DNA of 64,000 bases from an uncultured Granulosicoccaceae bacterium (lineage in GTDB: Bacteria; Pseudomonadota; Gammaproteobacteria; Granulosicoccales; Granulosicoccaceae). A program made the position numbers and the translations under genes. Of this stretch, positions 35,053-45,051 are shown piece after piece. Numbering within the stretch: position 1 is the first letter of the stretch; each line of letters begins with the position of its first letter. Where the stretch lies: the NCBI GenBank assembly GCA_938041955.1, contig CALISD010000023.1, forward strand, positions 1-64,000. The letters are read 5' to 3'. Under the pieces are notes generated by a model, which made no database searches, was not told the DNA's origin, and saw only the letters and a program-made list of their open reading frames with translations.

Positions 35053-35892
35053 TTAGAATTGATTTGAGCTTTTAATACTGCTTTGCGCAACCACTTCGGG
35101 CAGCAGTGAAATTTTATAGGCCTTAAGCTTCGCTAGCAGCTGAGGAATGGTTTGCACCACCACAGGGCTCGGTACAGCAGTCTTTATGGTACTGGCCACA
35201 CTTTCTGTCCGTGGTGGTAAATCATTTGACGCGTATGACTCAATCACTGGCTGCGCACAATCTGGCAGTGCTTCGAAACTATACGTGTGGCCCGTGTCTT
35301 CCATCCAACGCGAGAATACTTGAAGCGTTCTCCACCTTGATTTAGGGCCATCATGCATCAGTACGATCGATTGATTCTGGCTGTCCTCAAGTTGCACAGC
35401 AATTTGCTCAGGGTCAACAAACACATCCCAATCACGCGTATCAATGGTCCAGCCCACCTTACGCAAACCCAGACGCAAGGCAATATCATTTACCCGCCTG
35501 TTCGTGTCTCCAAACGGCGCGCGAAAGCAATTCATTATCGGGCCACCGGCAGCAAGAATATAAGTGTTGGTATCAATAAGCTCCTGAGCGACTTGATGAT
35601 CAAATAAGGACGTCAGACGACCATGGCTCAACGTGTGGTTGCCCAGAGCATGGCCACCATCAAGAATTTGGCGAATTTTTTCAGGGTTAGCCCGAGCACG
35701 CGCGCCGGTCACAAAGAAAGTCGCCTTGGCGTTGTGACGTGCCAGCACATCAAGGATCAGCTCAGTGACCCCGTCGCTAGACGGCCCATCATCAAAAGTC
35801 AGGTAGACGACAGGTTTTTTGTATTGCACTTGCGCCTGCGACAATGTGCAGAACAATACGCACAAAAGCGTCAGGCTCCATTTTTTAAACAA
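35053..35892 (-). CDS. secreted polysaccharide deacetylase (NodB domain)
   Basis: The 279-residue protein has a signal peptide, then the NodB motifs YLTFDDGPSSDG, HTLSH, FRAPFGDTN and VLMHDGP, which supply the metal-binding Asp-His-His and catalytic residues of carbohydrate esterase family 4. It removes acetyl groups from a polysaccharide such as peptidoglycan or a GlcNAc polymer. The C-terminal 60 residues are a Pro/Ser-rich tail. A single gene. Confidence 0.9.
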   Translation of the reverse strand: MFKKWSLTLLCVLFCTLSQAQVQYKKPVVYLTFDDGPSSDGVTELILDVLARHNAKATFFVTGARARANPEKIRQILDGGHALGNHTLSHGRLTSLFDHQVAQELIDTNTYILAAGGPIMNCFRAPFGDTNRRVNDIALRLGLRKVGWTIDTRDWDVFVDPEQIAVQLEDSQNQSIVLMHDGPKSRWRTLQVFSRWMEDTGHTYSFEALPDCAQPVIESYASNDLPPRTESVASTIKTAVPSPVVVQTIPQLLAKLKAYKISLLPEVVAQSSIKSSNQF

Positions 35893-36051
35893 GTCTTCTC
35901 TCTACCCGTACGCTAAGCATTTGCATAAAGTATATGCATCTAAGGCAGGAGTTTACCGTGTGATAGTTAGCAACCGAGGGAATTCGTCTTTATAGACAAT
36001 TCTTTCGTCCATTAATTGAAATGCTTGTTACATTTTTATTACACACGCTCA

Positions 36052-39000
36052 CTAGGGTTGATCAAAAAGCACTCCGTCGGGAATCAACTGCCTCGAAAAC
36101 CCGGGCCCCGACCAATAAACCTTCAACGCCTCACTACCGCCATTCTGGAAATAATCCAGTGTGAGCGCCTGATACCCGGGCTGCAGCGTTACGGAACCCT
36201 GCTTTTCAATTGCCCCGTGGCGACCATCGTTGTCTACCACCACCTCGCCAGCAACAGTCAAACGGCTGCCATCATTGGACAATACATAGAATTGGTACGT
36301 GCCAGCGGTATCGATTTTAACCAACCCGTCAAAACGAACGCCGTACTGGTTTACCTGCCCCTTCACCGACAGAAGAAAGTTGTTTATCTGCCCGTTTCTT
36401 ATCGGCTGCAACGCTCCAAAATCAGGCAGCGCTGACCAGGCCCCCTCAAAGTACTGGTAGCTGAGCTGCGATGCTGGCAAGTCAGGTTGACTACCTTGCT
36501 GCCCGGTAGACGGTTGAGAAACGGTCGACGCAGTCGTGTCACCGGGCAGAATCCTGGTTTTAGCGAAGCTCGGACCCGACCAGAACGGCGCATAGCTGAG
36601 TCCGCCATAGCCTTGAAAGTAAGTGAGCTCAATATCATGCACACCCTCATCAAGTGCTATCTGACCCTGCTTTTCAATAGCAGCATGCCGACCATCATTA
36701 TCAGCCACTAGCTGATCATTCACTACCACCCGACTACCATCATCAGACGAGGTATAAAACGTATAGAGGCCCGCCTCATTGACTTCAATTGTGCCCTGAA
36801 ACCGCAATGCGAAAGTAGTGGTTTCTGGCGCTACTGATAGATCGAGGGTAGAAGTAGTAGCTGAAAATGTAGGAGTTAAAGCCTCAAAGTCCGGAAGGTT
36901 GGGCCAACTACCGTCGTACAGGTCATAGCTCCACACCGGCGCTACAGAGTAACCGGTGGCAGCACCGGCAACGTCCACTGCCGGTGTAACATCCGCCGCA
37001 GTTGCAGCGGGAGAATACAAAGCACTTGCCGGTATCGCTGAGTCAGCTTGCCCCGATCTTGACCAACGCACTTGCAAGTCGGCCCCACCCCCCGATTGAA
37101 AATATTCCAGTTTTATATCGTGCAGACCAGCGCTGAGCTCCACCACATTTTGCTTTTCAATCACCGGATGCCGGCCATCATTATCAATGACGATAGCACC
37201 ATCAATAAATAGCTGTGCACCATCGTCAGATGCGACAGAAAAACTGTAAGTATCAGCGACATCTACCTGCAACTTTCCACTGTACTTAACGCCGTACCGA
37301 TTCACACCCGCTGCAATATCCAAGTCAAATACATCAGTCGCCCCTACGGTATCAGGCACCAGCCCATTCATCTCTGCCACTGTGGAAAATGTTCCCTCAA
37401 AGAGTTCAAACTGCATTTTATCGACAGACAGTGCAGCCGCTAATTGTGGCGCCACGGGGGGTACAAATATCGCCTCCGGCAACACTTCTTTAACAACACC
37501 GGGCCCGCTCCAAAGCACCTCAAGCGAATCCCCGCCGGCTTTCTCGAAGTATTCCACTCGAATGTCGTGCTCACCGGCAGCAAGCGTTACCACCCCAGCC
37601 TTTTCTATTGCCGGATGCAATCCGTCGTTGTCAACCACCAACTGGTCATCGACATACAGGCGACTCCCGTCATCTGAACGCGTAAAGAAGGTATAAGCAC
37701 CAGCCACTTCAATAGACGCTCTCACATCAAATTGAAACGCGTAGTAGTTGGCCTGCGATTTTGGAGACAAAGATATATTGTCCAGCTGTCCGGTTTTCAC
37801 CGGCACAAGACTCTCGAAGTTCGGCAACCGATTCCAGTTACCTTCATAGTAGCGATAAGCAACATGGTTTTGCGCCTCAGCGCCCGTGTCAGGCGTCGTG
37901 CCTGTCGACCCATCAGGCGAAGTTGTGGGCGTTTCTGTATCCGGCTGCGGTGTCACCACCGGTATCTCTACCACTTCGCTGCCAAGGTCGAACTTCGTCA
38001 CCGGACGCTTTGCAACACCCGGCCCGGACCATGACAGCAACAAACCATCAGCCGCGTTGTTCTCAAAGTACTCCAGTTTTATCGCATGTTGCCCTGCTGA
38101 TAAGAAGGTAGTACCGGTTTTCTCCAACTCAAATCGATGCTTACCGTCATGGTTTATCACCATCCGGCCGTCAATACTTAACCGGCTACCATCATCGGAA
38201 GACAGGTAGAAAGTATAAATACCATCTGTTGGAACACTGATTGAACCGGTAAATACAAACCCATAGCCTCCATTGCGCTGACGATTGTTCAATGAAAAGT
38301 CTGATTGTGTTCCTACCGCTACCGGCGTTAACGTACCAAAATCGGGCAGCGTTTCCCACCCACCTTCATAGTAGGCGTAATTAATATTTGTCTCTGTAGT
38401 CGCAGGGGTTTTCACTGACGGACCAGACACCTTTACCTGAATCTGATGCCCCGTTGAAGGCACACCATTCTGATCAAGTCCAAAGATCCAGTAATAACCA
38501 GGGATCAACACATTGGCATTGGCGTTCAGTTGCAACTGGTAACTTCCCGCAGCCACCTTAGTAAACTCCACCGGCACCAACCGTTGATCAGTCGCATGGT
38601 GATGAGTCATGGCCATCAATCGAACCATATTGAACTCAACCATGTTATCCGACCCCTCCAGGTCAAGACTGTCACCTGCAAATGCACTACCGGGGGCGGT
38701 ACTTATTATTGGTCGGGCTGCTTTCTCACCAGTTGCCGTAAAGAGATACGGGGGTTCAAAAATTTCGCCATCCTGATGATTGGTTCTACAAGCACCACAC
38801 AAACCACCGCCCATTGAAATAACCCGACCGTCCTGCAACAGCAAAGCCGTCGAATGGTAGTTGCGGGGTTTTTGATGCGGCGCTAACTCACTCCACTGAC
38901 CAGAATCCGGATTCCATAATTCAGGTGTCACTACCGAACCATCATCACTAAATTGCTTACCACTGCTATTACCGCCAATTACCAGCACTTCACCGTTAGG

Positions 39001-40050
39001 CAACACCACACTGTTTTGCATCGTGCGGGCATTTTGCATTGAGCTCGTGTTGTTGACGACCGGTGTTGTGCCATTAAGATCAATGGTAATGGCGGTGTTC
39101 TTTGCATCAAGCTGGCCACCGCCTGCGATCAACATTTTTCCAACATCGTAAACAACAGTGGTGTTGTACAACCTGTCTTTACCACCTACTTCGCGTTCAC
39201 CATGACCTGTATAAGCATTGTCCTGTTCAAGGTTAAGAGAGAACAGTTCATTATTGGGCCCGGGGTGAAACAAGCTACCATCAGGCGCCACATTCAGCGC
39301 CGGATACCAGTCTTTATAATAATAAGGAAACTCAAGGGCTGACTGAATATCAACATTGTCCAGAACCTGCCAACCATAGCCATCGGTCCACAACTCTGAA
39401 TAACCAGACACTGTGGTGCCTAGTGATGTCAGCACCTGTCCTGACGGAAGCGTTGTACTGGTAGGATACCAGCGCGCCATCGCCATTGAATCAATCTCAC
39501 GAAACTGATTGTCTTCAAAAACGCTGACGGTGGAAACAGACACTCCCCCGCCGGCAAGAAATACTCGTCCGTCCGGCAGCATAGAGATTCCCGCACAGAA
39601 AAGGTTGTGACCGGAATAGCCAGCATCCTCGAACGTTTCCGTTAATGGATTGAATATGGAGGCGGTAGTAACTTCAGCCGTATCGCCAAAAAAATCATCA
39701 ACTTCAGAGGCCCAGGTGACAATTCTGCCATCGAGCATATTGGCCGCTCCAACGGCAATCTCGGGCCACTCAATCAAATCACCCCAGCGGCCTTTGTTGA
39801 TCCACTCACTTGCATCAATGGCTGCACCAATCCCGGGCTCTGGAACATACTCATCATATTCCTGAGCAAGCTCCGACCAGTAGGCATCACCAAATTGAAT
39901 TGATTCCGCCTCCCCTTCATTCGCCAGTTCCTCGTTGTAGGAAAACTCGCTTTCGCCATAGCAGCCTGCAAGTGACACAGCCACTGCAGCCGACAATAGC
40001 AAAGCCGACAAACGAACCCGTCTGGCTGTCGAAGATTTTGGTGAATACAT
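36052..40050 (-). CDS. lipoprotein: galactose oxidase-like copper radical oxidase with five PA14 domains
   Basis: This 1332-residue protein has a lipobox LAGC (Cys30), so it is an outer-membrane or surface lipoprotein. Residues about 60-550 form a Kelch propeller with a C-terminal DUF1929-type domain. All copper ligands appear: GHNLFCAGIS (the Cys that crosslinks to Tyr), MARWYPTST, KPRNYHSTAL and HHHATDQR. From about residue 555 there are five PA14 domains, each opening with YxxYEGxWxxLPDF-like text and carrying SSDDGSRL and DNDGxH motifs. Such oxidases turn primary alcohols of sugars or glyoxal into aldehydes with H2O2. The PA14 array probably binds glycans. Monocistronic. Confidence 0.85.
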   Translation of the reverse strand: MYSPKSSTARRVRLSALLLSAAVAVSLAGCYGESEFSYNEELANEGEAESIQFGDAYWSELAQEYDEYVPEPGIGAAIDASEWINKGRWGDLIEWPEIAVGAANMLDGRIVTWASEVDDFFGDTAEVTTASIFNPLTETFEDAGYSGHNLFCAGISMLPDGRVFLAGGGVSVSTVSVFEDNQFREIDSMAMARWYPTSTTLPSGQVLTSLGTTVSGYSELWTDGYGWQVLDNVDIQSALEFPYYYKDWYPALNVAPDGSLFHPGPNNELFSLNLEQDNAYTGHGEREVGGKDRLYNTTVVYDVGKMLIAGGGQLDAKNTAITIDLNGTTPVVNNTSSMQNARTMQNSVVLPNGEVLVIGGNSSGKQFSDDGSVVTPELWNPDSGQWSELAPHQKPRNYHSTALLLQDGRVISMGGGLCGACRTNHQDGEIFEPPYLFTATGEKAARPIISTAPGSAFAGDSLDLEGSDNMVEFNMVRLMAMTHHHATDQRLVPVEFTKVAAGSYQLQLNANANVLIPGYYWIFGLDQNGVPSTGHQIQVKVSGPSVKTPATTETNINYAYYEGGWETLPDFGTLTPVAVGTQSDFSLNNRQRNGGYGFVFTGSISVPTDGIYTFYLSSDDGSRLSIDGRMVINHDGKHRFELEKTGTTFLSAGQHAIKLEYFENNAADGLLLSWSGPGVAKRPVTKFDLGSEVVEIPVVTPQPDTETPTTSPDGSTGTTPDTGAEAQNHVAYRYYEGNWNRLPNFESLVPVKTGQLDNISLSPKSQANYYAFQFDVRASIEVAGAYTFFTRSDDGSRLYVDDQLVVDNDGLHPAIEKAGVVTLAAGEHDIRVEYFEKAGGDSLEVLWSGPGVVKEVLPEAIFVPPVAPQLAAALSVDKMQFELFEGTFSTVAEMNGLVPDTVGATDVFDLDIAAGVNRYGVKYSGKLQVDVADTYSFSVASDDGAQLFIDGAIVIDNDGRHPVIEKQNVVELSAGLHDIKLEYFQSGGGADLQVRWSRSGQADSAIPASALYSPAATAADVTPAVDVAGAATGYSVAPVWSYDLYDGSWPNLPDFEALTPTFSATTSTLDLSVAPETTTFALRFQGTIEVNEAGLYTFYTSSDDGSRVVVNDQLVADNDGRHAAIEKQGQIALDEGVHDIELTYFQGYGGLSYAPFWSGPSFAKTRILPGDTTASTVSQPSTGQQGSQPDLPASQLSYQYFEGAWSALPDFGALQPIRNGQINNFLLSVKGQVNQYGVRFDGLVKIDTAGTYQFYVLSNDGSRLTVAGEVVVDNDGRHGAIEKQGSVTLQPGYQALTLDYFQNGGSEALKVYWSGPGFSRQLIPDGVLFDQP

Positions 40051-40283
40051 GGTGGCGTTCCGTAATTACTGGCAGTCATTAAAAATGGACAGCTCAGTAA
40101 CTGAGAACGGCATTAACAGAAAAAAATTGATAGCTCGGGCATAAAACAGCAGAGAAGTTGTTACGCAACCCCTGTGTCTATTACTCGATTTGCGCACTCC
40201 ACCGAAAAAATCGGCTAAAGGCGGAAAAAACAGCGCGCGTACTTCTCTATGTCACCGGGAACTGGCGCCGGTTTTGGTCGCTG

Positions 40284-40308
40284 CGGGCTTATCGTACTGA
40301 TAAACCCG
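40284..40308 (-). terminator. hairpin downstream of ppa
   Basis: On the minus strand CGGGTTTATC and GATAAGCCCG pair over ten positions (one U-G wobble) around GTACT-complement loop AGTAC. It starts 20 bp after the ppa stop codon. No U-tract follows, so it is a weak terminator or an mRNA 3' stabiliser. Confidence 0.4.
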
Positions 40309-40327
40309 TGGCTCAATAATTCACAGA

Positions 40328-40867
40328 TTAAGCGGCTTTCTGCTGTGCCTCCCGCTGCACGGCTTCCTGAATTAAACGTCTGGCAGTGGCACTGTCACGC
40401 CAGCCATCAATACGCACCCACTTACCTTCTTCAAGATCTTTGTAATGCTCAAAGAAGTGCTGAACCTGATGTTGGGTAATTTCAGGCAAATCGGTATAGT
40501 TTCTGGTTTTGATATAGCGCTGAGAGATACTGTCCGCGGGCACAGCGACAATCTTCTCATCCTGCCCGCCGTCATCTTCCATCACCAACACACCAACCGC
40601 TCTGCAATTCATCACAGCACCCGGCATTAATGGCCGCGTGTTGCAAATGAGCACATCAATCGGATCGCCGTCTTCAGAAAGAGTATGCGGCACAAAACCG
40701 TAATTTCCGGGGTAGCGCATTGGCGTGTAGAGGAATCGATCAACGAAAAGTGCTCCTGAGGCTTTATCCATCTCATATTTGATCGGCTCACCACCAATCG
40801 GCACTTCGATGATAACGTTGATATCTTCGGGCGGATTGTTGCCGACCGGTATCGCATCGATATTCAC
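40328..40867 (-). CDS. ppa: inorganic pyrophosphatase (class I)
   Basis: The 179-residue protein carries the class I signature in DGDPIDVLI and other pyrophosphatase segments: [27 protein letters not shown] and WVRIDGWRD. It hydrolyses pyrophosphate, pulling forward reactions such as APS synthesis by CysDN. Length normal. Separated by 157 bp from the acyltransferase gene upstream on the same strand. Confidence 0.97.
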   Translation of the reverse strand: MNIDAIPVGNNPPEDINVIIEVPIGGEPIKYEMDKASGALFVDRFLYTPMRYPGNYGFVPHTLSEDGDPIDVLICNTRPLMPGAVMNCRAVGVLVMEDDGGQDEKIVAVPADSISQRYIKTRNYTDLPEITQHQVQHFFEHYKDLEEGKWVRIDGWRDSATARRLIQEAVQREAQQKAA

Positions 40868-41024
40868 GGGATAGTTTCTCTGGTTTAAGGGTTAATTGGG
40901 TCAAACATTTCGACCGCACAAAGCGGGCCGACATTTTGCACCGATTCCACAATCCGGCACAACCACTGGAGGTAAAAGTTTGCTTCATACCGGGCACCTT
41001 CACTCCGGCAACACCATTGGCTAT

Positions 41025-41939
41025 TCAATAAAATGACGCCTGTGGCAAACTAGGTTGGGTTTTGAAACGCCGGTGAAACCAGTAGTACTGAGCCGGGTCA
41101 ATCAGGATGTGATCGGCAATATATTGATTTACAATGGTCGCACAGGCCATATCATCCATGCTGCCAAAGTTATCAGGCAGTGATTTAAACCGCATCCTGT
41201 AGCCATCATTACCCGGGTTTCTATGATGCGAGCAAAACACCGCCGGCGCCCCGGTCATTTTTGCATAGCGTCCAGTGACAGTAACTGTCGCAGCATCCTG
41301 ATGAAAAAAAGGCGCATATACAGACAAACGCTCTCCCATATCATGGTCAGGCGCGAACCACAAAATTTCACCCGACCGAATAGTCTTCAGAATTTTTCGA
41401 CCGTCGCGATTGTCTATTAGCGAACGCAGCGATGACGAACGACCTTTCACCAGCACATGATTCACCAACTGGTTTTTTTGCACTCGATAAACCGCGTGAG
41501 TTCTATAGTGTTTACTGAGTAATTTCGACGCCAGATCAAGGCTGGAGAAGTGAGCCCCGACCAGTAACACTCCCTTGCCCTGTGCCACCGCATTATGCAA
41601 CTGCTCCAGACCATCGTACTCCGCCAGTTCATGGACTACTTTCTCATCGGTCCACCACCCCATGGCCGTTTCAATAAGCCCGGCACCGAAATTGTCAAAA
41701 GTACGCTTCAGCATCTGCAGCCGCTCTGCATCACTTAATTGCGGAAAGCAAATTTTGATGTTGACCGCAGCAATGTGCTTGCGCCGTCTTATCAACAGAT
41801 AAGTGAGCTTACCTATACCAATACCCAGACGAATTTTGACCGGGTAAGGCAGCAGGTTTATCAGATACAGACAACCCAACCCAAGCCCCGCCAGCCAGTG
41901 GCGCGGGTGAAGTAACAGTCGCAGTAAGGAAGAATCCAT
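41025..41939 (-). CDS. LpxL/HtrB-type lipid A acyltransferase
   Basis: About 304 residues from ATG 41939 (MDSSLLRLLLHPRHW); the frame is open 31 codons further but that part lacks family character. One N-terminal membrane segment (GLGLGCLYLINLLP) is followed by AHFSSLD, the catalytic HX4D motif, and GEILWFAPDHDMG, as in inner-membrane Kdo2-lipid IVA acyltransferases. It adds a secondary acyl chain to lipid A. LpxL, LpxM and LpxP cannot be separated here. Confidence 0.85.
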   Translation of the reverse strand: MDSSLLRLLLHPRHWLAGLGLGCLYLINLLPYPVKIRLGIGIGKLTYLLIRRRKHIAAVNIKICFPQLSDAERLQMLKRTFDNFGAGLIETAMGWWTDEKVVHELAEYDGLEQLHNAVAQGKGVLLVGAHFSSLDLASKLLSKHYRTHAVYRVQKNQLVNHVLVKGRSSSLRSLIDNRDGRKILKTIRSGEILWFAPDHDMGERLSVYAPFFHQDAATVTVTGRYAKMTGAPAVFCSHHRNPGNDGYRMRFKSLPDNFGSMDDMACATIVNQYIADHILIDPAQYYWFHRRFKTQPSLPQASFY

Positions 41940-42079
41940 TGCAGGGCAATCGTGTCTTAACGCCCCATTATAACAGCCTCGCCAGCTGCATAGACGGGCA
42001 CCTCGACAATGCCTGCCATTACAGAAAGCCAACCCTTCAATGGTACACTCAGCCTATCAGACACATATAGAGAGTAAGC

Positions 42080-42847
42080 ATGACCGACCTGAGCGGAAAA
42101 GCGATAATAGTCACCGGCGCCAGCCGTGGCATTGGGGCCGCCACTGCGTTTGAATTGGCGCAATCCGGTGCCAGCGTGATTCTCGCAGCACGCACTGATT
42201 CAGAGATAAAACATAACGCTCAGCAAATTAGAAACCACGGCGGTGAAGCAGAAGCCGTGGTATGCGATGTCAGCAAATACAAAGATGTTCAGGCATTAAT
42301 CTCACATTGCGAATCCACCTTCGGCAGACTTGACGGTTTGATCAACAACGCAGGTGTCATCGAACCTATCGGCCATCTCGCCACCTCAGACCCGGAAACC
42401 TGGGGCCACGCCACCGACATTAACTTCAAAGGCGTATACCACGGTATAAGAGCCGCGCTGCCCATTATGATGGCACAACAATACGGCACAATAGTGAACG
42501 TCAGTTCCGGCGCGGCGCATAGCCCTCTGGAAGGCTGGAGTCACTATTGCGCAGCTAAAGCCGGCGCCCACATGCTCACGCTATGCGCTCATAAAGAAGC
42601 TGCGTCATCGGGAGTCAACGTTGTTGGCTTGAGCCCCGGCACCGTCGCCACCGAAATGCAGGTACTAATCAAAGCCTCCGGTATCAACCCGGTAAGCCAA
42701 ATGGAACCCACAGACCACATTGATGCAGAGTGGCCTGCCAAAACCATCACCTGGCTATGCAAAGGCGGCGCCGCAGAATACGCAGGCCAGGAAGTCTCCT
42801 TAAGAGATGAGAACATTCGCAAGCAAGTTGGCTTAGCGCAAGACTAA
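42080..42847 (+). CDS. short-chain dehydrogenase/reductase
   Basis: The 255-residue SDR has TGASRGIGAATA (cofactor binding), NNAGVIEP, the catalytic Ser in VNVSSGAAHS and YCAAK with the Tyr and Lys pair. It is of classical length. The substrate is unknown. It starts after a short gap, divergent from the acyltransferase gene. Confidence 0.9.
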   Translation: MTDLSGKAIIVTGASRGIGAATAFELAQSGASVILAARTDSEIKHNAQQIRNHGGEAEAVVCDVSKYKDVQALISHCESTFGRLDGLINNAGVIEPIGHLATSDPETWGHATDINFKGVYHGIRAALPIMMAQQYGTIVNVSSGAAHSPLEGWSHYCAAKAGAHMLTLCAHKEAASSGVNVVGLSPGTVATEMQVLIKASGINPVSQMEPTDHIDAEWPAKTITWLCKGGAAEYAGQEVSLRDENIRKQVGLAQD

Positions 42848-43415
42848 TGCAACCGATCGCACGTTTAAGCGCTCATATAGCATGTACTTCACATACATCT
42901 GCACGCGGGCCCTGGCGGTTCTGTCGCTTGCGTGCCGCTTGAGGAACATCAACGAAGCACCAGGACTGTATCGAAAACACAGATGCATGACGCACCGTTC
43001 GCTGAATAAAGCCAGTAAAGTTCCGGCTGGCAGCGACGCCACTTACACGCAATCAAAGTCACGCGTCACTGGTCACTGGTCACTGGTCCCTGTTCCCTGG
43101 TAATGTGCCTAAGACACGAGCCACACCGGCTTTACCCCCGCGCGTTTGATCGGTTTTAAATCTCCTCGTGGAGACCGTCTACATTTGTGTATGAAATGGG
43201 CGACAGAATACCGCGCTAACGAAGCCGATATATGGATACGCTATCTGAGCAGGCCTTTGTAGCGAGAGATTCAAAATGCCTCTGACACCCGCAGGGCAAG
43301 GCAAGTCGCAAGAAGACTTTTTGCTTCTGTGTGGGGCATTAAAAAAATATAGACCGCAGCAGCGATGCCGCTCAAGAACCTCAAGAGAGAAGACCAAAGA
43401 ACAAAACAACAAACC
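42848..43415. other. 568-bp gap between convergent SDR and metZ genes
   Basis: No gene is convincing here. It holds a degenerate heptad tandem repeat at 43067-43101, a small hairpin TCTCC/GGAGA (43161-43174), and an imperfect inverted repeat whose arms begin AATGCC at about 43274 and end GGCATT at about 43341. The last could take part in terminating metZ on the minus strand, but the T-run lies on the wrong side for a standard terminator. Confidence 0.4.
43067..43101. repeat. heptad tandem repeat
   Basis: Three exact CACTGGT units are followed by CCCTGTT and CCCTGGT, five units in all. Short tandem repeats of this kind can slip in replication. It is not in a coding region. Confidence 0.6.
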
Positions 43416-44600
43416 TCAAGACAACCCCCTCTCCAGGTCCGCAATAATATCAACAGGCGACTCCAACCCAACAGCCAACCGCAACAGCGACTGTCCAATA
43501 CCCGCCTCTTGCCTTTCAGGCTCGCTAATTCGACCGTGAGTCGTCGTGGCAGGATGGGTAATAGTAGTTTTTGCATCACCCAGATTAGCCGTGATCGAAA
43601 GTAACTTCGTCGAATCAATCACGCGCCATGCAGCCTCCCGACCGCCGTGCACCTCAAATGATACGATGCCGCCAAAGTCGCTTTGTTGCTGCTTGCACAG
43701 CTCATGTTGCGGGTGATTTTTAAGGCCCGGGTAGTACACCTTACTTACTGACGGATGCTGTTCCAGCCACCGTGCAACCTCTGCGGCACTTTGGCAGTGA
43801 CGATTCATTCGTAACTCAAGTGTTTCCAATCCTTTGCTAAAAACCCATGCATTAAAAGGGCTCATGGTCGGGCCGGCTGATCTTAAAAAACCATACACAT
43901 CTTCACCTACACGTTGTTTATCACCCACCACAGCGCCGCCAACGCAACGCCCCTGTCCGTCAATAAATTTAGTAGCAGAGTGAATGACAATGTCTGCACC
44001 AAGGTCCAGAGGCCTTTGTAGCACCGGGGTACAAAAGCAATTATCCACAACAAGCAATGCACCGTGTTCGTCTGCCAACTGTGCCAGCGCACGGATATCT
44101 GCTAACTGCGTTAGCGGATTGGTGGGTGTTTCTAAAAATAGCATTTTTGTTTCAGGCAATATTTTATTGCGCCAATCATCAACATTGTCTATTTGCGCAA
44201 AATCTACCGGATTACCCATACGGGTTAGGTATTTATTAAAATACTGGGTGGTCGAGCCAAACATTCCAGTGGCTGCGAGCACATGATCGCCAGGCGTCAG
44301 ACATGCCACGCAAGTCGCCATAATAGCGGCCATACCAGATGACGTCGCGACACAACACTCACCGCCTTCCATCGCCGCCAATCGCTGTTCGAAAGTACGC
44401 ACAGTCGGATTGGTGAAGCGTGAATACACATTGCCTGGCACTTTGTTTTGGAATCTGTCTGCTGCTTGTGCAGCACTTTCAAACACAAAGCTTGAAGTGG
44501 CGAAAATCGCTTCTGAATGTTCGCCTTCGTTAGTGCGAGCTTGCCCTGCACGCACCGCGGTAGTGGCAAGATCGTATTCGTTCCAGTCGGTATCGCTCAT
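43416..44600 (-). CDS. metZ: O-succinylhomoserine sulfhydrylase MetZ
   Basis: About 394 residues from ATG 44600, preceded by GGAAA; an ATG nine codons earlier also exists. The PLP-binding region reads HSATKFIDGQGRCVGG, and TLEVP-like ETPTNPLTQ and LRLAVGLESPVDI identify a Cys/Met metabolism PLP enzyme. MetZ makes homocysteine directly from O-succinylhomoserine and sulfide. The place at the end of the asd-to-purF block is that of metZ in Pseudomonas, but here an L,D-transpeptidase gene lies between it and purF. Confidence 0.93.
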   Translation of the reverse strand: MSDTDWNEYDLATTAVRAGQARTNEGEHSEAIFATSSFVFESAAQAADRFQNKVPGNVYSRFTNPTVRTFEQRLAAMEGGECCVATSSGMAAIMATCVACLTPGDHVLAATGMFGSTTQYFNKYLTRMGNPVDFAQIDNVDDWRNKILPETKMLFLETPTNPLTQLADIRALAQLADEHGALLVVDNCFCTPVLQRPLDLGADIVIHSATKFIDGQGRCVGGAVVGDKQRVGEDVYGFLRSAGPTMSPFNAWVFSKGLETLELRMNRHCQSAAEVARWLEQHPSVSKVYYPGLKNHPQHELCKQQQSDFGGIVSFEVHGGREAAWRVIDSTKLLSITANLGDAKTTITHPATTTHGRISEPERQEAGIGQSLLRLAVGLESPVDIIADLERGLS

Positions 44601-45051
44601 GATAGTTTCCGCAGTAATTGATAACATGCGGCGATTTGAGCTTAGGGAATTGCGCGCTTAAAACCTACAGACGGGCATCGTGTAGACTGCCTACGTAACA
44701 ACGGCGAGGTGGGATTAAAAGCGCCGCGCTTCGATTTAGCTGTATTTTTTAAGCGCCCGCAAGCTGAACCAAATCGGCGCACCACAATTATGCACTTGTG
44801 CAGATCGGAGTCAAGCAAACATCATTTCTGTCTTGCGCATGAATTGCTGTGAGCAAAAAAATCCCGGCGAGTGAGCGAGTGAGCATTCTGCCGCGAGATC
44901 TGATTCCGCCATCAGTCGGCTAACGTCACTGCGCGCCGATCTATAAAAACGCGTACTGAAGAAGTGGCATGTTGCAGGCCCACACGCAAACGCGTCGAGT
45001 TTGCTCTGCGCTTCCGCTTCTATCTACAGTTTCAAAGTCAAGCAAGGGCAA
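44601..45051. other. 451-bp region upstream of metZ
   Basis: The metZ promoter on the minus strand should lie here. I see no gene and no SAM-binding riboswitch fold. A direct repeat GCGAGTGA occurs twice near 44868-44884. Confidence 0.35.

Noticed and set aside
40284-40327. Strong terminator for ppa
   Set aside because: The hairpin is good but no U-tract follows, so only a weak call is made.
42848-43100. tRNA or small protein gene between SDR and metZ
   Set aside because: No cloverleaf or T-loop sequence and no ORF with coding character were found.
44601-45051. SAM-responsive riboswitch upstream of metZ
   Set aside because: No conserved SAM-I, SAM-II or SAH riboswitch core was found by eye.
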